The position numbers and the translations under genes were made by a program. A DNA stretch of 64,000 nucleotides, taken from contig BDDD01005208.1 in NCBI GenBank assembly GCA_001972305.1, positions 1 through 64,000 of the forward strand, written 5' to 3'. Position 1 is the first letter of the stretch; every line of letters starts with the position of its first letter. Positions 21,192 through 33,602 of the stretch are shown one piece after another. The notes beneath the pieces are model-generated. The model was not told the origin of the DNA and made no database searches. It saw only the letters and a program-made list of their open reading frames with translations. The DNA is from Cephalotus follicularis (Eukaryota > Streptophyta > Magnoliopsida > Oxalidales > Cephalotaceae).

Positions 21192-23546
21192 TGCTAGATA
21201 AAGGTGCCCCTGCATGCCACGAGAGGTGGTTGTTCGCATATGTATCGACACTCTTTGGGTAAACATTCTTAATTCCATTATGGTTTTATGTGCAGATTTT
21301 ATTAAAGATGGCATTTTGTTATATCTATTATCCCAAACCATAATACTGGATCAATTAACCATCATGTTAATTGAATACACATATAACGTCCTATTGAAAA
21401 AGGGTTGGATCTCATGCTAGGGAGGCTATGAGAATAAGATCCTTACTCCATTCTGACAAAACTTTTCAAGTCATAGGTTCACTCTATTGGGGCAATTGAT
21501 GAACCATAAAGACTTGTCGTGTTATGCTTGCTCCCGATGTTGGCGAGGATGGATCATCTCATTGCCATTTAGGTTTACCCTAAAGTTGATGCGGGGTGCA
21601 TGCGTCGAGGCATGACACTGAACCAACCCACCATAGGATGCCTATTTGGAATGCTTGTACCTTTGTCAATAGGATTCCTATATTCTCGGTAGTGTATAGT
21701 CGAAGGAGAGTAGTAGATCAGATGTGATTTACATTGTATCCTTAGACCTAAGAGGCTGACATGCATTGTGTAGTAACCGCATGCCTTTGGTGTCCTACTT
21801 CCCCAGCACTAGCAACGTGCTGGCAAAAGGGTTGTCTCTGGGCCTTGAGAGAGCTGCATTGAGATGTATGTGTGACTGCGTGATATGGGATATTCACACC
21901 CGTACTGAGGGGTGACTAGTTCTATAGCATTTATGTCCGCTGAGACTTAAATCCTTGCCAGGTCTGGGCAGACTGGAATAAGAGGTTCTTGGGATGTCTG
22001 CTGATAGTCCCAGTGCATTCATAAATATTATAGCTATCGCGGTATTACCGGCAGTTACATTAATCCAAACCGTAGTCCACGATCGGAGCCAAGGATGGCA
22101 AGGGTTACATGACACATACACCGATGACTGTGAGGAGAGTACTGGTTATCCAGCTAACGTATGATAGACATGGTACTATTTTCCACAGATCCGAGGGTGA
22201 TTGGAGATCACACCGGGTCCATCAAGATAGTCGAAAGGCTATTGGGGTGGGCGTACCCAAACCATGGGATGTTCTGAGAAATATATCATTGTACCAGAAT
22301 CCAACCTGGCTTTTGCGTCCCACCTAATTTTATGAATCAGTTGATATGTTAAGAGACACATATCATTTAGTGAGAGGATGGTATCTATAGATATGTTACT
22401 TGGACTAGGAATATTTATTTTGCTGGACTTTATCATTTCCAATGATGTAAGTTCGAGTTGTACCATAAATAGTATATTACGTGTCATTTATGATTTATTA
22501 CGAAATTCATTGAGAGAGAGACCATTTGGGCCTAACCGTAGCCTAGGGTGGCATGTTGATGGGACAACCCAAAATGGTGCCGAAATAATAGTTAATATGT
22601 GACTAGTTAGTTACATGTTAATTGGATGATAACTAGTTAGTTTGTTGACTAGTCATTTGTGTCAAATTCTAATTAACACATGGTTAATTTAACTTGGTCA
22701 TAAATCATCCAAGCGGCCGACCGTTAAGAGGAGGAAAGAGAGTATTATGTAATGCTAGTTACTTTGTCTTATTATCAAGACTTTAACTTCTTCTTCTCTT
22801 TGGCCGTCTCTCCCAATTTCTTTCTCTTATCCATTTTCCCTTTCTTCAAGTTTCTAATTAATAGAGATTTAGAGCTCCATAGCTCAAATAGAAAGAAGCG
22901 AAATTGCTCACCTCTTCACCCTCCACAAATCATATTAGGTGGAGATTGTTAAAAAATCTTAGGAACTTCAAGGCAGCCACTTTGCCTTCATTAAAGCTTA
23001 AAGTTAGCACTAGGGAAGGAGATTTTGTGAAAGAAGAAATCTTGGAAACCATTTTGAAGGACATATCAAATTTGGAGTGAAGGAGTTAAAAATTTTTTGT
23101 ATGTAATTCTTACTTCTCCTTTATTCTATTTGCTTTGTGGTGTGTGAGTTGGTTGCAATAGCTTTTCCAAGCCATTGCTCTGGTTTTCCAGGTTTTATAT
23201 ATGTGTTTTAAGTGCAGGTTAAATGTGTTTTAAAACCATTAGGGTATGGTTTTAAGGTTTGGATGCTATGGTGAATCGATTAGAGTTTATATGCACTTTG
23301 ATTTATTTTAGGAATGTGACAATTCCTTAGGGTTAGGGTACCCTACCCAAATTCGAATCTTGCATGCTTAGAAACCTATCAAGGCTTCATTTAAATGTCC
23401 AATTAGAGATCCTAGGATGAAATTCGGGCATTTATGGGCATTGATTATGAGTGGTTCCTTCACCGGAACATAAATTTTAAAAATTGAGCACCCGTATCCC
23501 TAATGTCCTAAATGTTTTTCTTCCGCTGCTTTCCCAATTTCCAACA
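21192..23546 (+). mobile_element. C1 3' LTR (2.36 kb)
   Basis: It starts TGCTAGATAAAGGTGCCCC and ends TTTCCAACA. From about 21815 it aligns with the 5' LTR parts, and its first 330 bases align with the LTR start at 63662 (C3). It joins G1 LTR sequence at about 23547 (compare ...GAAGGTTGAGTACAAT at 23562 and 31018), so C1 apparently inserted into the G1 3' LTR. Confidence 0.92.
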
Positions 23547-23792
23547 TCGGCAACGCGAAGGTTGAGTACAATATGCATATGCAATACATAATAAGGACGC
23601 AGCAGATATATATGATGTCATGAGAATGCATACAAGTTCAGAAGCCCCGATATTAGCAATTCACATTCATAAGATGCTAACTCATTTGTTTGACAACAAT
23701 CTAGAGATTAACTAAATATATATATATTGTCCCATACCGGCATATATAAATAGTTAATCACATACCACTTTAATTCATAACTATGTCAATCC

Positions 23793-23915
23793 ATAATCAT
23801 ACCATAACCGTACCATAACCATGCCATCACCATTCCATAACTGTACAATAACCATACCATAACCATATCATAACCGTACCATAACCGTACCATAACCATA
23901 CAATAACCATATAGA
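23793..23915. repeat. CCATAACCGTA minisatellite in G1 LTR
   Basis: A run of ~10-base units (ACCATAACC, ACCGTACCATA and variants). The other G1 LTR has a shorter version at about 61448-61525. Confidence 0.85.
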
Positions 23916-24002
23916 CCAGGTGGTCAGGGTTCGTTGACCCTTTCCTTTGGTGTTCATCTTTTAAGATAGCGGTCTTACAGTTAGACTAACAATGAGTGTT
24001 CT

Positions 24003-24240
24003 TTAAATGGGTCCATCACAGTCGATGACCTATATGGTCATCTCGGTTGGTGACCTGTATCGACCATCTCGGTCGGTGACTACTATCAGTCATCTCGGTC
24101 AGTGACTACTATCAGTCATCTCGATCAGTGACTAATATCAGTCATCTCGGTCGGTGACCATTTCGGTCATCTCGATCGGTGATTACTATCAATCATCTCA
24201 GTCCGTGACCATTTCGGTGATCTTGGTTGGTGACTACCTG
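24003..24240. repeat. ~30-bp TCGGTCGGTGACC repeat in G1 LTR
   Basis: Seven to eight units alternate TCTCGGTCGGTGAC with ACTATCAGTCA or CATTTCGGTCA. The sister LTR carries an independently varied version at about 61620-61880. Confidence 0.88.
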
Positions 24241-24274
24241 AGTTTAATCATCTTACAAGTAGAATACCACAGCC

Positions 24275-24786
24275 TCGTCGTGACGATCACCGAGAGGGAG
24301 AATCGACGCCAAACAGTGGCGAGGAGAGAAGACGTTGCGCACGCCGATTGGGGAGTTGTCCGGCGCAGGGGTTGGGTCCGGTGGACTCAGGACGTCATGG
24401 GGGTTTGACCGGTGCCTTCGCCGGCGCCATATCGGTACCGACGCCGACGGCAGAAGGTGAGAGGGGAGAGAGAACGGGAGAGATGGCCGGGAGAGAGGGA
24501 GAGAGAGAGAGAGAGAGAGAAAGCAATTCTTTTATATAAAATAGGGTTTCTAATTATTTTTCAGTGTTGAAATTAGGTTTTACCACAAATAAAAAGCCAA
24601 AATTTGTTTTATTTATTCATGGACTCAAAATCAAGACCCACTAGGCTAATGCCAAACCCCGCTTAGCCTAGCCAGAAGCAAAACAAACCGAAAAATGGGC
24701 AGTCCACAAACCGAAATAACATAAGCAGCCCAAACGAAACAGATCGAAAAGCCAAAAAATTATATACGGAAAAACGGGATATTACA
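24275..24786 (-). mobile_element. B2 3' LTR, truncated
   Basis: It matches 29147-29661 of the B2 5' LTR closely (GAATCGACGCCAAACAGTGG, GAGAGAACGGGAGAGATG, TTTATATAAAATAGGG). The remaining ~2.6 kb of LTR is missing beyond 24275. Confidence 0.92.
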
Positions 24787-26565
24787 TTTCCACCCCCTTT
24801 AAAAAAAGATTTTGTCCCGAAATCTAAACAACTACTAACCTGAAGCAAACAGATTATCCCAACGGAACACCCATATCATATCAGCGAAAACCTCAAACCA
24901 TATGTAAAAACACTATGGATAACAATTACAAACCATACTCTTAGGATTTCCCGAAAATCGGGCATGATGTATTCGTTTATCGGACTCCATGCCACCTGAT
25001 AGACCACAGTTTATATGTTTGGAGATCAACTCTCATATCTCATCACAATCTATATGCTCGGGTTCAACCCGCACCAATTACATCACAACTAAATCAAAAA
25101 TACCATTTACATGCGAAGGACAGTCCTTTCAATACTCTCAAAGATTGGTTTGATCATATCCAATACTAATATAAGCATGCAAAAGATAATCATATCAATG
25201 GAATACTCAATTGAGTACATTCTAACTCTTATAATCTCCCAAAAATTGGGCATGTAGTATTCGTTTATAGGACATATGCCCCCTGTAAAGAAAACACAAT
25301 TTATATCCACACTCCCGAAGGAGGAACAATCGGTTATAAATGGGCTCAGCCCTCAGTAAACCACAATTTAAGTCCGAATCATCATTCCAATCTCTCAAAT
25401 GTGAAATCATGCATATCCAATACATCAACACACATATCTCATAAGCACTGCCACATGTCGGCAGGTCGATAACTGAATAACCATATCTCTTATACATAAC
25501 AAGTTTCATAAATCTATACAGTTTAGTTTATCAACGAAAGGCACTCTTTACAAACCATATAAACAAATCCATATCCATGATCATAAGCAGTGAATGTGTG
25601 CAAAGGTGTAGCAGATATATATAATATCGATCATGTGAGATGTATACATAGCATAAAATATGCGAACAATGTCATATCATATCTATATAAGCCATAACAC
25701 AACCTGTCATTAGTAACTCCACCATATGTCATCATCCAAAGCCTTTTATCCATATCAATCCATGACCATGCTATATCTGTTACATTTCATATCCTTTTAC
25801 GGTCTATATCCACCTACAATCCATATCCGTTTATGATTCATGGCCATTTAGCACTCCGCTAGGAATCTAGAGGTAAACTCCATATTTAGTTGAAGTCGAG
25901 GGGTTGACTAAATACATATGTTGTCTCATATCAGTATATATAAGCAGTTAACTGTCACATCAGTTCATTCACAAACTATTTTGAGCATCCATGCAATGCC
26001 CAACCATTCAATAACAGCCCATCCGATCACTGACCGTTCAATATCAACCCATTAGATCATTGTCTGTTCAATAATGGTCCTTACGATCATGATCTGTTCA
26101 ATAACGGTCCTTAACGATACTGTACAATCGATAACGATACACTAGCCATCCATACACTATCCATTCACAATGACCATTCTTATTCTATCTCGATCAACCA
26201 CTATTCGATATAGAAGCTATTCAGACAACACTTATGCTTTCCGATCCATTCGATCGATCGCTTAGCACTATGACTCATTCGGTCGGTCTTTTAATCGCTA
26301 TACAATTGGCTAATACCATGCATCCTCTTGTGAAACCGCTGACTCAGCTTCCGGATTAGCATTCCTTAATCGTCCGACTCTTCGTGCCATCAAAGAAACA
26401 AAACCAAAACGGAGTAAAACAAAGAGAGACAGAAAACTGGAATACAAAGGACATATCGAAATGACTCTTAAGGAATAGCCTTAACCCAAATGTCTACCCA
26501 TCTCACAGGTCAAACCTAGATAGGTCTTCTAAGGAAAGAAAAATCCTATTCTCTGATACCATAAC
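24787..26565 (-). mobile_element. B2 internal region (non-coding) with PPT and PBS
   Basis: The PPT reads AAAGGGGGTGGAAA on the minus strand beside 24786, and the PBS TGGTATCAGAGA lies at 26561-26550. The body carries two copies of the GTATTCGTTTATCGGAC-type module (about 24969 and 25257), CCCGAAGGAGGA and GGGCTCAGCCCTCAGTAAACC, all shared with G1-type LTRs. No gag or pol frame is present. Confidence 0.88.
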
Positions 26566-29500
26566 TGTAACACCCCCGATTCGGAACCGGGATCACTCCT
26601 GATTCGGGATCGGTGTGTCACACAAATCTGAACTAAAACATATCAAAGACCTTAAATTTAATCATCATCAATACGTGGTGGTTCTAAAAATCTGAAAACA
26701 TGTATAATCATGATACATAAAGTGAATCTGACACATAATCTGAAAACTTTATCATGGACCAAAATGTCATAATCGAAAAATCACAATACTGTTTGAATAA
26801 TTGGCCTATACACGACCATAACACTACAAAAAAAACATAACCAGATCAAACTCCTAGATGATCCTCTGACATAGGGTAACTCTCTCATCACACTTGCCCA
26901 TGCTGTCCCTGAAAACCTGCCGCGTGGAAACAAAAACGCGGCTGAGCAAACCTCAGTACGGATATAGAATCATAAAACAGTTACGATACGAAACAAAATG
27001 GTTACGAAACAAAACGGAATAGTATACGAATCAAAACAGTTTATAAAATAGAACAGAACATTTTACAGAACAAAACAATACTGATAAGACAAAATCCTAA
27101 TAACCGATGAAACTGGAGGTAGTAACTTTTAAACAATTCTTTTAAAAGTAAACGTAAAACATTTTACAAACAGAGTGAAACGAAGCAAATCAGTTTACGA
27201 AATGAAACAGTACAAATCTTTTACATAAACAAAACAATTCATAACTAAACCAATTTATGCAAACAAAAGATGCTCATGTCAAATCATATATATATAGATT
27301 CACAATTCAACATAAAGTGAAAATATATATCAAACATATCAGTTTCCAAAACTTTTCTGAATCCATGTCTTATACTGAGATATGCAATATCAGATTAAAT
27401 ACATATATATATGCAAGGGGTTTGCAAATCCCACATGCTCTGACGGAAAGACGTGTACGACACTACACAATCAATCCCAAATTTGAATCTGTATATGATA
27501 GTAACTAGAGTATACTCATACGCCTCAGTTGGCCATATCCTATCACAAGATATTAAGAGATGACGTAGACTAATCACACCACTACGGAAGTGTCATGTCC
27601 CCGTGCCAGGCCCACGACATGCCTATGGTACCTCCATAGGTAGGAAACAAATATATTCTCAGTATTTCAAAAATAATGATTTATCAAAAATCATTTCATA
27701 TATTGGTTTACTCCAAAACCAATTCCAAACATATACATATCATTTCATAAAAGCAGCATACTTTCAATAGGGAAAGTCATGCCCATTTAACATACTCTCG
27801 ATAGTGAAAGTCATGCTCGTGTCCAAAAATAAAATCAGTAATCTTTAACTTTATTCACAAAGTAATAAAACAGATTTTATTCGAATCGTATCGAAACATA
27901 ATAGTCAAAACGAAGAATCCGCACGAAAAACATATCTGAATTTATTTCAATAAAATCGGAGGATAATGACCCAAAAACGAAGAAATCCGGACGTTTTCAC
28001 AATCAGAAATCGACTCATTTTAATTCACCATAAAAGAGATGATCGCATAGCATGTCATAAACAAATCATAACTGAGAATATATAAAATCAAAACATTTAA
28101 TTTCGTAAACATGTCAAAACCGAATTTAGTTCCAGAAAATGTCAAAACCCGAAACATAACAAAGTTCATAAAATCCAAAGGAACATACTTATAAAACTGG
28201 GTTTATTTCAAGTAGATCAGATAGCCCAAGAACGATAAAATCCGTACTTTCAAAACAGTAACTGAATTTATTACGATCAAATCAGAAAGATAGCCAAAGA
28301 ACGAAAGCATTCGTACGTTAAAACATAGCCAAGTCTATAAAACGAGATCATAGAATAAAATTGATTTTAGTTTGATAACCAGATAGCCAAGGAACGATAG
28401 AAATCCGTACCTCATGCAGTCACCAAAACAACCTCAAGAATATATATCGAGACTTCTCTAGACCGCTCATCGGTTGTTGCAAACATCTAACAGAAATAAA
28501 ATCGTTCTCATAAGGACTTGAAATAAAATCAGACCTCAACTCATGGGTCACTATACACTGCTCATTACCATATAAGATAACAATAGGTTTGCTAAGTCCG
28601 ATTTACCGAAGCCTCATCTAAACATAATTTCAATTTCACTTAGGTAAGTCCAAGTTGTCCAATTCATCCAATTTCGAATCATAATACTATTTCAGCTCAT
28701 AATATCGTAAAACGATTACAGAAACACATAATTCAATCGAAAACAGAATTTAACAGACTAGGGTTCAGAGTTTATCGAAAGCAGTCGAAACAGAGCACAG
28801 AGCCATAATCACATCGCGGAAACAGAGCGGATCACACCTACGCGAAGAGCGGAGTCGGAAAACTGTCCGAAAACATGTCGCCGGAGACAGCCGCGCGTGG
28901 GCTCACGCGCCGCCGCTTGCCGGCGCGTGTTTGTCACTTGTCGCTGGTCAGTCACCAAAAGGGGCCGATCTGGAGCATTTGAGGCCGGTGATTCCATATC
29001 CAAGGCGCGTTTGCCATGAAACCGCCGCGTTTGGCCGGAACAAAGACGTTTGACCGCGGCTGACTTTGCGCCGATCTGCTTTTCCGGCGTCGCCAAGGGT
29101 CGAGGCTAGTCAGGTTCGCTTCCTCTCATCGCCAGGATGCCGAATATGTGATCGTCTTGTCGTGACAATCACCGAAGAGGGAGAATCGATGCCAAACAGT
29201 GGCGAGGAGAGAAGACGTTGCGCACGCCGATTGGGGCGTTGTCCGACGCAGGGGTTGGGTCCGGTGGACTCGGGACATCGTGGGGGTTCGACCGGTGCCT
29301 TCGCCGGTGCCATATCGGTGCCGACGCCGACGGCAGAAGGTGAGAGGGGAGAGAGAACGGGAGAGATGACCAGGAGAGAGAGAAAGAGAGAGAGAAAGCA
29401 ATTCTTTTATATAAAATAGGGTTTCTAATTATTTTTCAATGTTGAAATTAGGTTTTAACACAAATAAAAAGCCAAAAATTGTTTTATTTATTCATGGACT

Positions 29501-29661
29501 CAAAATCAAGACCCACTAGGCTAATGCCAAAACCCGCTTAGCCTAGCCAGAAGCAAAACAAACCGAAAAATGGGCAGTCCACAAACTGAAATAACATAAG
29601 CAGCCCAAACGAAACAGATCGAAAAGCCAGAAAATTATATACGGAAAAACGGGATATTACA
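26566..29661 (-). mobile_element. B2 5' LTR (3.1 kb)
   Basis: Complete LTR with TG...CA ends, homologous to 13151-16786 of B1 and without B1's tandem duplication. On its coding strand a TATATAAAAG box occurs at about 29414-29405, a candidate core promoter. Confidence 0.9.
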
Positions 29662-30465
29662 CAATCCATCATGCTTCCGCTGCACCACTCTGATCCATGG
29701 CATATACTTTACCTTACACGGTAGGTATTGATCCCATAAGTTGGTTGGTAAGGTAAGACTGTAGGAAACTACGCCCACTCTTTCTTCTTGACATTCTACC
29801 GAATTGAGCTTCAGATCTCGGTACATCTTGCTAATCACCGGATGTACTAAGAAACTGGAGCGATAGGCTTGTGACCACAGCTCATCCTTCAGCCGTTTAT
29901 TGTAAAAGATACAAACTCTGGCTTGGGATCTTATCAATTCATCACCATGAATCAAAGATTCGGTTTTGAACACATCTTGATCATGCAATGCAGCCTTAAG
30001 CACAATTCCATCCATCTTCTTTGCCTTCCATATGAGGTGCTATCCTCAATAACTCAATAAACTTAGCCTCACATTGGCTATCATCAATTTGTAGCCACTT
30101 GTCGCTGTATCATTCCATTCATTTGGCCATCATGCCATGCATCTCTCTCAAATAATCTCTAGGCTCTTCTTGAGCCGAAGCAACATGTTCTACGTCCTGA
30201 GCCACACTTCCTTCTTCTGTAGCTCTAGCTTGGGTCCGTCTAGTTGTCGGCCCAGCTCTAACTCCTCTTGCGGTTCTTTTGCATTGACCTTCCATATTCT
30301 ACCTTGTATAAGAGGCAAAAGTCAGCTATCAATTTTTATAACCATAATTCCAAGAAACTCAATATAATACTCATTGTTTATGCAATTCCAAATAGCACTT
30401 TATTCAACCAATCACTTCCAGTTTTCAACAGCCAAGGACCCTATCCTGGCATATCCAGCATAGAT
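29662..30465 (-). pseudogene. G1 gag-pol remnant with large internal deletion
   Basis: On the minus strand a gypsy-like gag N-terminus starts at about 30296 (MEGQCKRTARGVRAGP) and decays through stops. By about 29960-29800 the sequence instead resembles an integrase zinc-binding region (RVCIFYNKRLKDELWS, then HPVISKMYRDLKLN). Gag C-terminus, protease, RT and RNase H are therefore missing. The B2 insertion cuts it at 29662. Confidence 0.75.
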
Positions 30466-30480
30466 TGTCTCTGATACCAA
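30466..30480 (-). other. G1 primer binding site
   Basis: On the minus strand TTGGTATCAGAGACA follows the LTR end (TGACA at 30487-30483) after two bases. It is of initiator-Met tRNA type. Confidence 0.88.
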
Positions 30481-30482
30481 AC

Positions 30483-31161
30483 TGTCATGCCCCGAACACC
30501 GAGGAAATCCCCCACAATTCGAAACGTGATCAACGTCCCTTAAATCTATGCAATCTCATATGAATCATACTCCTAAAAGTGCTATAAATTTAAAACTTTA
30601 AATAAATAAGATTTAACAAAAATCGGGCGTGTAGTATCCGTTTATCGGACCATACCCCATGTAAATGGAAACACAATTATACAATGGGCTCAGCCCTCAG
30701 TAAACCACACACCCATAGGAGGAAATACATAAATATACAATACGCATGCGGAAATAATCATTCAAATACCTTTGATGAACCCATCCTTATCGATATATCA
30801 ACACATATATATCTTAAGCACTGCCACAAGCCGTCAGGTCTATATCTGTAAAAAAAACTCATATCTTATCCAACATCTGTTCATTTATATTAACCACATT
30901 TATACAAGCTAGATCAGAGGAAATGTAGGTCCTTACTCTGTGATTTAGCCCGGCTGATCACTGTTGCGCGTCACCTGGACCCGACCCATCCATTAAATGC
31001 ATGGGTTAGAAACCTGAAGGTTGAGTACAATATACATATGCAATACATGATAAGGATGCAACAGATATATATGATGTCATGAGAATGCATACATGATCAT
31101 AAGCCAGAATATTAGCAATTCACATTCATAACATGCTAACTCATTCGACTGATAAGAATAT
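30483..31161 (-). mobile_element. G1 5' LTR, 3' part
   Basis: It begins (plus coordinates) TGTCATGCCCCGAAC, similar to S1 (TGTCGCACCCCGAAC). It contains the CGTTTATCGGACC module (about 30632) and GGGCTCAGCCCTCAGTAAACC (about 30685). It is interrupted at 31161 by G3 and resumes at 61353; AATAT is duplicated at both borders. Confidence 0.93.
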
Positions 31162-33602
31162 TGTAACACCCCGTGCCCGGAGGACGGACACGTCACATTA
31201 CTCTCAATCCAATATACAATACAATGGTCGGGACTACCAATATAAAAATGCGAAAAAACTTAAAACTTTACAATACATGTCTTTGTGCGGAAGATACAAT
31301 ACAATAATCCATTCATGATATCGTACAATACAAATTATGTTACAATACTATGCCAGTCATTTCATTTCAATAAATTCTCAGTACAATACCCGTTATCAGT
31401 CTCATTAGTACAATTTACAATACAAGCTCTGTCACGTCAACGGTCAGGCGGTCGTACCGAATCTTCTATCCTTCTGTCCGCTGCTACCTGCTGCTCGACC
31501 TATGCCGCACACAAAAACTACAACACAGCCCCACCCCGAAGGATGGGCCTAGCAACAAGTTTAAGCAGAAACCCCATGCAGCGTGTATGCATGTACAATG
31601 TGCAATATCGGTGACAGATCATGCAATATCAATGGGCAGTGTACAATATCAATGCATGATACGGCAAATGCATGCATACAATTGGCGATCTTACTATCCA
31701 CATGACACTGGCCCATAACGGAGCATATGAATAGGATCTATAACAATCAATTAATAACAGACACTCGGTGGTAGAGTATAAAACACCCAATAAATCAATC
31801 GTAACCTATAGAGCATGCTACCTCGGGTCAGTACAATGTCAATCAATGGTACTGATCAATCCCACGGAAGGTAGTCCTTTAAAAAAGGTGGGAGATCTAT
31901 CTACCCTTCTCAGACTGATCAGGTCTGGAACTCGTAGATCTTCTAGCCTATGGCTGGGTGAATATAGTCTCGATGAGCTACAACCGAGGGAGCCACTAAA
32001 CCTTCAGGGAGCTACGACCCTCAAAGGATCATCAATCATCAATCAATCAATATGCTCAACAGCAAGACAATACAATAAATGAAACGATCGACGGAATCGG
32101 TGGATAGAGTCAACAACCTAACATGCCGACGCGAATCATAAGGTCGCTCTATAGGATCCATAAAATACAATCAATCTATCAGTACAATGTCATTACAATG
32201 TCATTAAGTGGTCATGTCAAATGGAGAAGTGTGAAAATGCGTCCAACTTTCTGAACTTAGACTCACAACACTTATGACTCAATCAATCAATCAATAGCCA
32301 ATATACGGTGACAATCAGATAGCGAGATAGGAAAGAACATATATCTGGTCAAAGAAGGTCACTGGGTCATCGTCTATTCCTCAAGTTGTCACTTTATCAA
32401 TTTATCAATTCAATCTTTGAAAACCATGAAAAACTGTGTTTTAAATGCTTGAATACCTCAAGTGAGGCTCCGGTCAAGCGGAAATGTGAAAAGGAGTTGA
32501 AAACTAGCCTTAAAACAGTTAAAAGTTCCATTCAACCCGATAGGCGTCGATGTCCTTGGCCAAAGGCATCGATGCGTATCAGGGCATTCCTTTAAAACTG
32601 TAGAAGGACATCGACGTCTTTGAAAGACGTCGATGTCTTTTTCAGTATCTATAGAGTTCTGGCTAAAGACGTCAATGTCCTTTGACAAAGACGTCAACGC
32701 GTTTCAACAAAAATACCCTGGAAATGCGCATCGATGTTTAGCGTCGATGTCTTCTCTGGGGAGAAGAGATCCGAAGGCAAAGACGTCGATGTCTTTCAAA
32801 GACGTCGATGTCTTTGCTGCGGAATCAAACATGTTGCATTCTACAGCAAAAGACATCGATGTCCATGGGCTGGGGATCGATGTCTTTGCTGGGCAAGGTC
32901 GATTTTTGTGCAGAAAACCAACAAATCTCATGTCAAAATCTATTTAAAACCCATTCTTTGAAAACCAAGGGTTAAAATCAATCTCTTAGGGTTAGTAAAA
33001 CTAGTTACAACCTTCAAATTTCAATTTCAATCTTTATGGATCAGTTAGATCAAGGAAACCAATAAAAACCCTAGTTTCATAATTCAATACAATACCATCA
33101 TTCAATCAATCATGCAATTCAATTATTCAGTCAATTAAGCAATAGGCAATACAAGTAGAGAAGTCCTACCTATAACGAAGCTTCAACGATTGAGCTTCGA
33201 ATCAATCAATCGGTTGGGAAACTTAAAGAATCCACTGCTATCTTGCTCAAACCAAGGAAAGGTGAGACTTCAATTGTTATTTGCTGTTGGAGATGCAATC
33301 TGGAGCTGCTATGGGGAAGGAGGCTGCCGACAGGGAGAGAGAGGAGGAGAAGGAGAGAAAGAGGGAGAAGAATGAGAAATGAGAGAATGAGAGTAGAGAA
33401 TTGACTTATATAGTCAATTTTGCCAATTCTCCAAAACTCAGCCCAAAATCCCGACTATACATGCATATAATCAATACAATAACAATAGGTATAGGAATAC
33501 CTCTATTCAATATAGTACAATATAGTTCAATATGGTACAGTACGGTATAGTATCTGCATGAATAATGTTCAACAGTACAGAAAGGGAATTCGGGTCGTTA
33601 CC
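31162..33602 (-). mobile_element. G3 3' LTR
   Basis: The 2,441-base LTR aligns along its whole length with 58959-61352 at several percent divergence. The last base pair of the TG...CA boundary is altered (GTTACC). A palindromic TTGACTTATATAGTCAA at 33401-33417 gives a TATATAAG box on the element strand. The LTR is rich in CAATACAAT and AATC repeats. Confidence 0.92.
32545..32905. repeat. TCGA-centred palindrome array in G3 3' LTR
   Basis: About twelve words of the types AAAGACGTCGATGTCTTT, GACATCGACGTC, GGCATCGATG and GGGATCGATGTC. The same positions in the sister LTR (60345-60690) carry the same array with several substitutions. Confidence 0.92.

Larger units (their letters stand above)
2408..23546 (+). 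mobile_element. C1: Ty1/copia retrotransposon with nested S1 and B1
   Basis: The order LTR - PBS - gag - protease - integrase - RT - RNase H - PPT - LTR identifies a Ty1/copia element; gypsy elements place integrase last. Pieces are 5' LTR 2408-4145 and 7628-7731 (first ~620 bases outside the window beyond G0), PBS 7734, gag from 9189, pol to 13150 and again 21119-21180, PPT 21181, 3' LTR 21192-23546. S1 and B1 interrupt it with clean 5-bp duplications. Many in-frame stops show that it is long dead. The protein looks like the Tork/TAR side of plant copia, a tentative placement. Confidence 0.9.
23547..24274 (-). mobile_element. G1 gypsy 3' LTR, internal fragment
   Basis: 23556-23690 matches 31015-31150 and 23700-24270 matches 61358-61915, so this is one continuous stretch of the G1 LTR as it was before G3 inserted into the other copy. 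The right end joins B2 LTR sequence at 24274/24275 at a non-terminal point of both, which marks a deletion through the B2 3' LTR end and the G1 3' LTR start. Confidence 0.85.
24275..29661 (-). mobile_element. B2: second B-family element, 3'-truncated
   Basis: Read on the minus strand: 5' LTR 29661-26566 (TGTAATATCCCG...GGGGGTGTTACA), PBS at 26561-26550, non-coding body, PPT at 24802-24787, then 512 bases of 3' LTR (24786-24275), where it stops inside the LTR. Its body matches B1 in reverse, including the two CGTTTATCGGA-type modules. It inserted into the G1 internal region, with CAATC next to its start; the opposite duplication was lost with the truncated end. Confidence 0.93.

Noticed and set aside
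32633..32947. Reading frames across TCGA arrays (also 36020-36235, 39162-39461, 49035-49442)
   Set aside because: They give repeated Asp-Val-Asp or Arg-His-Arg-Cys peptides dictated by the array; other frames are equally open.
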